Source: Candidatus Wallbacteria bacterium (GTDB taxonomy: Bacteria; Muiribacteriota; JAQTZZ01). Taken from it: 11,773 bases of DNA. The translations under genes and the position numbers were made by a program. A model generated the notes under the pieces. That model made no database searches. It had not been told where the DNA came from and was given only the letters and a program-made list of their open reading frames with translations. Positions 5,878 to 11,773 of the stretch are shown one piece after another. The DNA lies in NCBI GenBank assembly GCA_028711905.1, contig JAQTRI010000071.1, positions 1 to 11,773 on the forward strand, read 5' to 3'. Each line of letters starts with the position of its first letter. The stretch's first letter is position 1.

Positions 5878-8662
5878 ATTTCGAGCATTCCTGCTCATCC
5901 CGGGCCGTGTTTTCAAAGGGCCTGTCCGGATCGGACATCTCTTCGAGCAGAATCCGGCATGATTGCAGGCAGACATCCAGAACGGCTTGTCTCTGTTCCA
6001 CTGTTTCTTTGCCAAAGAGTCGGATGAATTTGCAGTCCCTGACACTGTACCATGCAGCGTCCAGATTTTCCCAGGGGAGTCCTGTCTCCTGCTGGAGCAT
6101 GTGCATGTAAAGGGGCAACTGAAACGAATGAATCAGCTCGCGCATGGTCTGCCTGTCCTCAGGAGGTTCTCCCTCCAGCATTTTCCGGGATTGCGGTTTC
6201 AGCTTGTCGACTGATCCGGTTTTATAATCCACGATCCTCAGCAATCCGCCGGCATCTTCTTCCAGGCGGTCGACTTTTCCGGTGAATCTGCGGCCTGGAA
6301 TTCCCGGAAGTTCGACCTGGTATTTAGTCTCCAGCGCCCTGATTGAGAAAGGAGTTTCCTGTGACCGGCGGGAATCGTGATCCAGCATCCTGTCAAGGCG
6401 CATGATCGCAATTTTCTTGACAATCAGCGGCTCGCCTTCGATTACCTGAAACTGTTCGGAGAAGACCCTGTCCGTTACCTCAGGAAGAATCTTCTTTAAT
6501 TCCTTAGCTGTGGAACGATTGAAGGATGTCACTCCCTGGAATAGAATTTCCAGAATTTTGTGGATCAATGTTCCCAGTTTCATTTCAGGAGTAGAAACCG
6601 AATTTTCCTGTATGCGGAGCATGAAGCCGAAATAGAATTGGAGCGGGCAGCGCAGGTATGAATCGATCCATGTCGGAGAAACCCTGGTTTTCCGGATGGT
6701 TTTCAGCACAAAGGGGCTTTTTTTCAGGCTCAGGCTGGATGCGGTTGAGAGGTTGAGCATGAAAGTCTGAGGAGAGTCTTCAGGGATTATCCGTCCTGCT
6801 GATTTTTCCTGATCCCAGATCATTTCTTCAGCAAAACGGCTGCGCAATTTGTCTCCACCGGAGAGATAGAACACCACCGCCTCATCACACCCCAGAAGTG
6901 CTGCTCTTGTATAGTGACGGAAGATCCTTTCCCTTTCCCTGTAGGTGGGCAGGCCGATTTCGCGGCGCAGGGATGGGGAAAGGAAAGGCTCGAATTTGCG
7001 CACTCCAGGAATCACACCCTCGTTCAGATCCAGGAAAATGACTTTTCGAAAACGCAGGGATCGGACTTCCAGAGGTCCAAGCACCTGGTAACCGCGTAAA
7101 GGAGTCCCGCGGAAACCGACTGTTTCGTTCTGAATGATGTAACGCAGGATGTTGTTGATCTGGATCGGTTCATCTTCGGGTAATCCGGTTATAATGTCTG
7201 AATCCAGCAGGCTTTGGAACAAATCCGAGAAGCGTTCCCAGAATTCCGGGGAAAAATAATATCTGGTGCCCTCGCTGTTGGCTGCCAGATAAAAGATCAG
7301 GTCCCTGAACCGTTCTATCAGTCCCCTCAGTGTCCGAATATTCTCAAAGGCAGTGATCAGGCGGGAGCAGATCTCGTCAAACATGGCGACCCGGTCCGGC
7401 CCTGCCGGATGCGCTTCATCCCCTTTGAAGTTATCTTCAGGGAATTCGTTGCCCGGCAGCCGGTTTCTCAGTTCAACGATTGTGACAAAATCGTGTTTAA
7501 CAGACTCGGTCATACGGCACAGGCCGTGGATCATGATTCTGGTATCAGCCGGGGTGCTGCTCTGCAACTTCAGGTTTTTGACGAACGGATGGCTGAGCAG
7601 GGAAATCAGGGCTTTGAAGTAGTACCTGCCGCTGTCCTGTGTTTCCTGGAGAACAAGAATTTTTTCCATCAGGCTGTATAATGATGTGCGCTGCAAAGGA
7701 TAGGTGAGGGAGATGTTGTATTCTTCCGGGAGGTGGTTGGCGACTTCCCAGAGAAACGGCAGCAGGCTTTCAGATCGCGGCAGGACTACTGCGCAGTCAT
7801 TCAGGTCTGAAGCTGAAAGTTCCTGCCGTACTAAGACCATCTGGTGCTGGACTCCGGATGAAGGCGTAAAACGAATGGTTGGTCTTTTCTGCTCTCTGGA
7901 AATCAGAGTGATCGGGCATTCAAACCTGTCCGACAGGAACTGGAATTCAGTGGCTGCAGGTTCTTCCCCCTGAACTGCGAAAATGGACTCGTGCTTAGAG
8001 AAAACATGCTTGAAGACAGCCAGTTCGCAGGCTGTGAGCGCGAAAAAGCCGGCTGCGATGAACAGTCCCTCAGGGAACGGGTCCTGGTCAATGGCAGCTG
8101 ACTCTTTATAGACGCTGCCGCGCGTGCACAAACCCGTTGTGTTCAGTTCGGCAAGCCATGAGGCATACAGCTCAGTCATGCCGGACCAGATCAGCAGAGC
8201 ATCGGCAGGGCCTTCTTCGAGTACACCTGCCTCAGACAAGCGCCTGACAGTCTGTACATCCAAATTTTCGGTGAGAAATTCTTCGAACAGACGGAACAGT
8301 TCCAGACCCCAGAAAAAGAAACCTGAAAAACTGCCGTGCTTCGCCAGGAGGCTGGACACGGCGTTTCCCGAAAATTTATTGATCAGTTTCTGCAACAGGA
8401 CAGCGGCCTCGACATCACCGAGCATTCGTTCGTGCGGATATCCGCTGATTTCCTGCATCATTTCATCTACTGACAGGATTTTTGGGGGGAGAAAGGATTT
8501 TCCGAGTCTTTCAGCCAGTTTTTTTCGCAGGTAGAGCCCGGGCCTCTTGCCGGGGAAAACGATGGTGGTATGGTGCAACTGGTCTCCCTGTTCCAGAAGG
8601 AGATCGGCGATCCTGCCGATCAGGTCGTGACTGAAATCAAAATGAAGGAATTGTTTCAACAT
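5846..8662 (-). CDS. addB: AddB-like PD-(D/E)XK nuclease with Fe-S cysteine set
   Basis: This 938-residue protein is the likely partner of the adjacent AddA-like helicase in double-strand-break resection. The N-terminal helicase-like region lacks a Walker A; where it would lie the sequence reads TTIVFPGKRPGLYLRKKLAERLG, as in Bacteroidetes-type AddB. The C-terminal RecB-family nuclease is intact: His701 in LGTLIHKILE, Asp798 in GKVDRLEED, Asp812 and Lys814 in IVDYKTG, then QLPLYMHM. Cys672 (YLRCPLQFYFGF) together with Cys926, Cys929 and Cys935 (CSKCPYRHLC) matches the four-cysteine iron-sulfur pattern of AddB nucleases. The ATG at 8662 overlaps the end of addA by 26 nt; an in-frame TAA only 9 nt upstream fixes the start. 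The Shine-Dalgarno is weak, consistent with coupling. The symbol is by analogy. Confidence 0.88.
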   Translation of the reverse strand: MLKQFLHFDFSHDLIGRIADLLLEQGDQLHHTTIVFPGKRPGLYLRKKLAERLGKSFLPPKILSVDEMMQEISGYPHERMLGDVEAAVLLQKLINKFSGNAVSSLLAKHGSFSGFFFWGLELFRLFEEFLTENLDVQTVRRLSEAGVLEEGPADALLIWSGMTELYASWLAELNTTGLCTRGSVYKESAAIDQDPFPEGLFIAAGFFALTACELAVFKHVFSKHESIFAVQGEEPAATEFQFLSDRFECPITLISREQKRPTIRFTPSSGVQHQMVLVRQELSASDLNDCAVVLPRSESLLPFLWEVANHLPEEYNISLTYPLQRTSLYSLMEKILVLQETQDSGRYYFKALISLLSHPFVKNLKLQSSTPADTRIMIHGLCRMTESVKHDFVTIVELRNRLPGNEFPEDNFKGDEAHPAGPDRVAMFDEICSRLITAFENIRTLRGLIERFRDLIFYLAANSEGTRYYFSPEFWERFSDLFQSLLDSDIITGLPEDEPIQINNILRYIIQNETVGFRGTPLRGYQVLGPLEVRSLRFRKVIFLDLNEGVIPGVRKFEPFLSPSLRREIGLPTYRERERIFRHYTRAALLGCDEAVVFYLSGGDKLRSRFAEEMIWDQEKSAGRIIPEDSPQTFMLNLSTASSLSLKKSPFVLKTIRKTRVSPTWIDSYLRCPLQFYFGFMLRIQENSVSTPEMKLGTLIHKILEILFQGVTSFNRSTAKELKKILPEVTDRVFSEQFQVIEGEPLIVKKIAIMRLDRMLDHDSRRSQETPFSIRALETKYQVELPGIPGRRFTGKVDRLEEDAGGLLRIVDYKTGSVDKLKPQSRKMLEGEPPEDRQTMRELIHSFQLPLYMHMLQQETGLPWENLDAAWYSVRDCKFIRLFGKETVEQRQAVLDVCLQSCRILLEEMSDPDRPFENTARDEQECSKCPYRHLCLRR

Positions 8663-11600
8663 TTTTGATTATCAACCCATCCAGATAGTAAATATAGGCG
8701 CTGATCCTGCGACCCGGAAAAATTTCATTCAGGTGGAAGGCATAACGCCTGACCTGGGAGTCATGCTCATGAGAAACTGCTCCGGTCTTGAAATCAATCA
8801 CTTTCAGCTCAGTCTCAGAAAGCAGTACCCTGTCGGCTACAAGGCGGTCGCCGTCAGGAGTGATGAACCCCAGCTCGGTAAAAGCGCGCGTATCACCTTC
8901 CGGGGGAAAAAATTCCGGTGCAGCTTTGATGGCGGAGCACACTAAAGTAAAGATAGACTGCCTGGTTTCTTCGTCATGGCGGGATGCTGCTGAAAACACG
9001 GCCGCTTTAGCTGCTTCTGCGATTTCATCCGGTTCGATCAGATGGATTCTGGAAAGCGCGGCATGAATCAGTTCGCCTGTTCTGGCACGGGAACGGGCAT
9101 CAAGACAGCTGAGATCGATTTTATCCCGTACCAGTTTTTCATGCCAGCTTGATGATGCGGATGAAACGATGAATTTCGAAGTGGCTGGTGCGGTCGGCAG
9201 AATCCGGTCGGACACGGAGATGCATCCGGTTTCTGCAAGCAATTCTTCGCCCTGGAAAAAAAGAGAGGCCAGAACATCGCCCCCCCTGGCGGGGAAGAAA
9301 GCGTAAATCTCTTCACGGGCTCTGGTAAAGGCCACATAGATCAGGTTGAACTCATCAACGAAACTCTCGGTCTGTTCCAGGAGGTAACTTTCTGTAACTT
9401 TCGCCGCCGGGCCTTGTTCCAGCCGGCCCCCAAGGAGATCCGCGTATTTTTTATTCATGCCGGCTAAAACCAGGCCACCATGGAGACTGATGAAGAACTC
9501 GCCGCTTCTGCTGTTGATGGTTTTCATGCTGAGGCCCGGCAGGATGACAATATCAAAGGCCAGTCCTTTGGCTTTGTGCATCGTCATGACGCGCACGCCA
9601 TCGCCGCCGGATGCGATCCCGGGCCTGAAATGATCCTCCTTCTGCGAGTCTAAGAACACAATGAGAGATTCAAGATCATTGCCGCCTTCCTCTTCCTGTT
9701 CCGATGCCAGCTCCAGTATGAAGTGGAACAGCAGTTCTGCTTCAGGAAAATTTTTCAGGCAGTTCCAGCCGGAAATGATTCCGCTGATAAGATCGTATGG
9801 AGGTAGAAAGCCGGTCTGTTTGAAAAATGGGGAAATCAGTTCTGTCCAGGCGGCTGGAAAAGTGTCGCGGAAAGCGATGTAAGCAGGTTTTCCGGTCATC
9901 CTCTGTTCTAAGCAGGAAAAAATGCATGAAGTGGGGATTCCGCTACAGGCGCAGAACAGATTCCCGCAGACAGCAGCGGAAAACGACAGGTCGTCCAGAG
10001 GGTTTTGTAGAAACCTCAGAAAGGATATCAGTCCGGAAGTCAGGTGATGTTCCCTGATATCGGAACTCCTGTCACAGATAACCGGAAAACTGAGGTTTTT
10101 CATGGACAGCAGCACAGATGTGACAAAGGCTTCTTCGCTCCCTTTGCGCACTAAAACACCGATGCTTTTCCCACCGGACGGGAACCGCTCGGATAATTCG
10201 CTGAAAATATTGATGAGGCGTTTTTCGATCCAGCAATCAGCAGAGCTGTTCTCGCCGGAGTAACGCTCAACGCGGATAAAGCCTTTCCCCGCTTCAGCGG
10301 GCTGGACATCCTGGGCTGAGTTCGCGTAAAGGCGTTCAAGCTTTTCCATTGCTTCAGCAGTGACTGTCCGATCGACTTTCTGCTTTTCCAGTTTGAACCC
10401 TGAAATCCAGGCGCGGATGTTTTTCGGCGCGAAGGTTCTGGAAACGAAAGAAACGATGTTGCCGCCGCTGCGGAAATTCATGTTCAAGCTGAAATCCAGT
10501 TTTTTCTCCACAGCCGGAAAGAAATCCGGTGTTTCCAGGAACAGGTCCGCATCCCCGCCGGAGAACCTGTAGATGGCCTGTTTTACATCACCGACAAAGA
10601 ACAGAGAACTTCCTCCCGGCGGGTTCTGGGAAAGGGCATTTTTGAGCAGCAGAAGCAGGTTGGAAAACTGCAGCAGACTTGTGTCCTGGAATTCATCGAT
10701 CAGGAAGTGCCTCAGATCGCTTCCTGCCAGGAAAAAACACCAGGGAAGGTCTCCTGCCTGATTGATGAGTGAACTGATTTTCTTGTTCAATTCATCGATA
10801 AAGAGGATGTTACGGGTTCCTGAAGAGCTGTCCATTTTTTGCCGCATCAGGGTGTGAAGGGAGTGGACACAGGATGCGTTTCTGATCACAAAGGCGTCCA
10901 GAAATTCGGAATATGCACTGATCAGAGCCTGATCCAACCCCTGAAAATCAGCTGTACGATTTTTCTTTAACCATTCTTCAGGAAGGAGAATCCACTGCTT
11001 GTTGGTCGAAGGCACCCGGCTTTCCAAGGTGGTTTCCAGAAACTTGACGAAGTTGACTGGGAAAATTTCCGGGTTGGATTTGACTATGCAATCCAGAAAA
11101 ACATGGATGCAGGAATCAAGTGCGGTTTTTTTTTCGGCAAGCTTCGACTGTGGAGGCTCTATCAGGTTTTCCCGTATCTTCAGTTCCTCGGAGCGCAGGT
11201 GAATCAGACGATCCAGCAGAGGTTCGACAGCCTTCCATCCGCCCCTGCGGCTGATCTCGAAAGACTGCTTCAGGAAATCGTCGATTGATGCTGTCAGGCT
11301 TTCCTCATTTTTCCTGCCGTAGGAGCGCAGAATCTGCCTGAGGTTCAGCTCTAAGTAATATTTTGTGTCAGTGTAAACACGGCATCCCGGAGAAATTCCG
11401 GTTTCCAGGCCGGCCAGGGTGACCAGTGAATTAATGAAGCTGTCGATGGTTTTGATGTTGAAATCGCTGTATCCGGAGATCAGTTCGTTGACAAGTTCCT
11501 GAGCTTTTTCCTGGGACTGTTCGGGGATAAGACCGGCTAAAGGTTCAATGACCTTGTTTTCCAGTGCGACACTTTTCAGCAGTGAGAAGATGCGTTTTTT

Positions 11601-11773
11601 CATTTCTGTTGTAGCTGCGTTTGTGAAGGTAATGCCCAGAACATTGCCTGGCCTGACCCGGTTATCGAAGAGCAGGCGAATGAACCAGGCGGCAAGCAGG
11701 CTGGTTTTTCCTGCTCCGGCTGAGGCGTTTACCCTTAAAAGTAAAGGGAAATCTGTTTCACTGATCTGTGAGA
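8637..11773 (-). CDS. addA: AddA-like UvrD/RecB helicase-nuclease, 5' end outside window
   Basis: The frame stays open to the window edge, giving 1044 residues before the stop at 8637. A Met at 11603 is internal, because Walker A (NASAGAGKTSLL, codons near 11694-11729) and motif Ia (GITFTNAATTEMKKRI) lie upstream of it; only a few residues are probably missing. In order: IDSFINSLV, motif II LIDEFQDT (near 10681-10700), motif III FFVGDVKQAIYRFSGGDADLF, motif IV MNFRS, motif V VMTMHKAKGLAFDIVILPG, motif VI LIYVAFTRAREEI. The C-terminal nuclease keeps GELIHAALSRI, LVADRVLL, VIDFKTG (near 8781-8801) and QVRRYAFHL. It is therefore a superfamily 1A translocase with an apparently active nuclease, and the natural partner of the overlapping addB. 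At about 1050 residues it is shorter than Bacillus AddA (about 1230). Confidence 0.92.
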   Translation of the reverse strand, partial: SQISETDFPLLLRVNASAGAGKTSLLAAWFIRLLFDNRVRPGNVLGITFTNAATTEMKKRIFSLLKSVALENKVIEPLAGLIPEQSQEKAQELVNELISGYSDFNIKTIDSFINSLVTLAGLETGISPGCRVYTDTKYYLELNLRQILRSYGRKNEESLTASIDDFLKQSFEISRRGGWKAVEPLLDRLIHLRSEELKIRENLIEPPQSKLAEKKTALDSCIHVFLDCIVKSNPEIFPVNFVKFLETTLESRVPSTNKQWILLPEEWLKKNRTADFQGLDQALISAYSEFLDAFVIRNASCVHSLHTLMRQKMDSSSGTRNILFIDELNKKISSLINQAGDLPWCFFLAGSDLRHFLIDEFQDTSLLQFSNLLLLLKNALSQNPPGGSSLFFVGDVKQAIYRFSGGDADLFLETPDFFPAVEKKLDFSLNMNFRSGGNIVSFVSRTFAPKNIRAWISGFKLEKQKVDRTVTAEAMEKLERLYANSAQDVQPAEAGKGFIRVERYSGENSSADCWIEKRLINIFSELSERFPSGGKSIGVLVRKGSEEAFVTSVLLSMKNLSFPVICDRSSDIREHHLTSGLISFLRFLQNPLDDLSFSAAVCGNLFCACSGIPTSCIFSCLEQRMTGKPAYIAFRDTFPAAWTELISPFFKQTGFLPPYDLISGIISGWNCLKNFPEAELLFHFILELASEQEEEGGNDLESLIVFLDSQKEDHFRPGIASGGDGVRVMTMHKAKGLAFDIVILPGLSMKTINSRSGEFFISLHGGLVLAGMNKKYADLLGGRLEQGPAAKVTESYLLEQTESFVDEFNLIYVAFTRAREEIYAFFPARGGDVLASLFFQGEELLAETGCISVSDRILPTAPATSKFIVSSASSSWHEKLVRDKIDLSCLDARSRARTGELIHAALSRIHLIEPDEIAEAAKAAVFSAASRHDEETRQSIFTLVCSAIKAAPEFFPPEGDTRAFTELGFITPDGDRLVADRVLLSETELKVIDFKTGAVSHEHDSQVRRYAFHLNEIFPGRRISAYIYYLDGLIIKNVETIPSF

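Noticed and set aside
7214..7681. 155-codon open frame on the plus strand inside addB
   Set aside because: It is an antisense shadow of a clearly conserved minus-strand gene, with no recognisable domain.
11603..11603. Met codon at 11603 as the start of the AddA-like gene
   Set aside because: Walker A and motif Ia are encoded upstream in the same frame, so the gene continues past the window edge.
1..11773. CRISPR arrays, tRNA or rRNA genes, insertion sequences, phage or defence genes
   Set aside because: No regularly spaced direct repeats, cloverleaf-like segments, transposase motifs or terminal repeats were seen by eye on either strand.

Overview
The window is a bacterial chromosomal segment of roughly even base composition, with tight gene packing and GGAGG-type ribosome binding sites on most genes. 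I see no tRNA, rRNA, CRISPR array, insertion sequence, integrase or phage gene. The phylum cannot be fixed from this sequence. The ALDH4A1-like P5C dehydrogenase and the compact AddAB-type nuclease pair (AddB without a Walker A, as in Bacteroidetes-type proteins) suggest a Gram-negative or uncultivated lineage, but this is only an inference.

Layout. (1) Positions 1-1481, minus strand: a two-gene operon of an ACT-domain protein (UPF0237) followed by a UPF0210/DUF711 (PFL family) protein whose 3' end lies outside the window. (2) Positions 1482-1691: divergent intergenic region. (3) Positions 1692-3323, plus: L-glutamate gamma-semialdehyde (P5C) dehydrogenase. (4) Positions 3324-3790: a dense regulatory region in front of recA. 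(5) Positions 3791-5825, plus: recA, recX and a small membrane-anchored coiled-coil protein that overlaps recX. (6) Positions 5846-11773, minus, convergent with the recA cluster: an AddA-like UvrD helicase-nuclease (5' end outside the window) overlapping an AddB-like PD-(D/E)XK nuclease with an iron-sulfur cysteine set.

How the genes fit together. AddAB-type enzymes resect double-strand breaks and deliver single strands to RecA. RecX tunes RecA filaments. The right-hand 8 kb is therefore a double-strand-break repair neighbourhood in two convergent operons. The left part concerns proline/glutamate catabolism and a conserved but functionally unresolved ACT/DUF711 pair.

The most unusual part is the recA control region. 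It has two near-identical palindromes 20 bp apart plus a degenerate third copy, then a sigma-54-like -24/-12 element, then a strong Shine-Dalgarno/ATG that would add 59 residues to RecA. A near-consensus sigma-70 promoter lies inside that extension, followed by a run of stem-loops and a second excellent Shine-Dalgarno/ATG at the canonical RecA start. This suggests two promoters and possibly two RecA isoforms, under an activator or repressor I cannot name.
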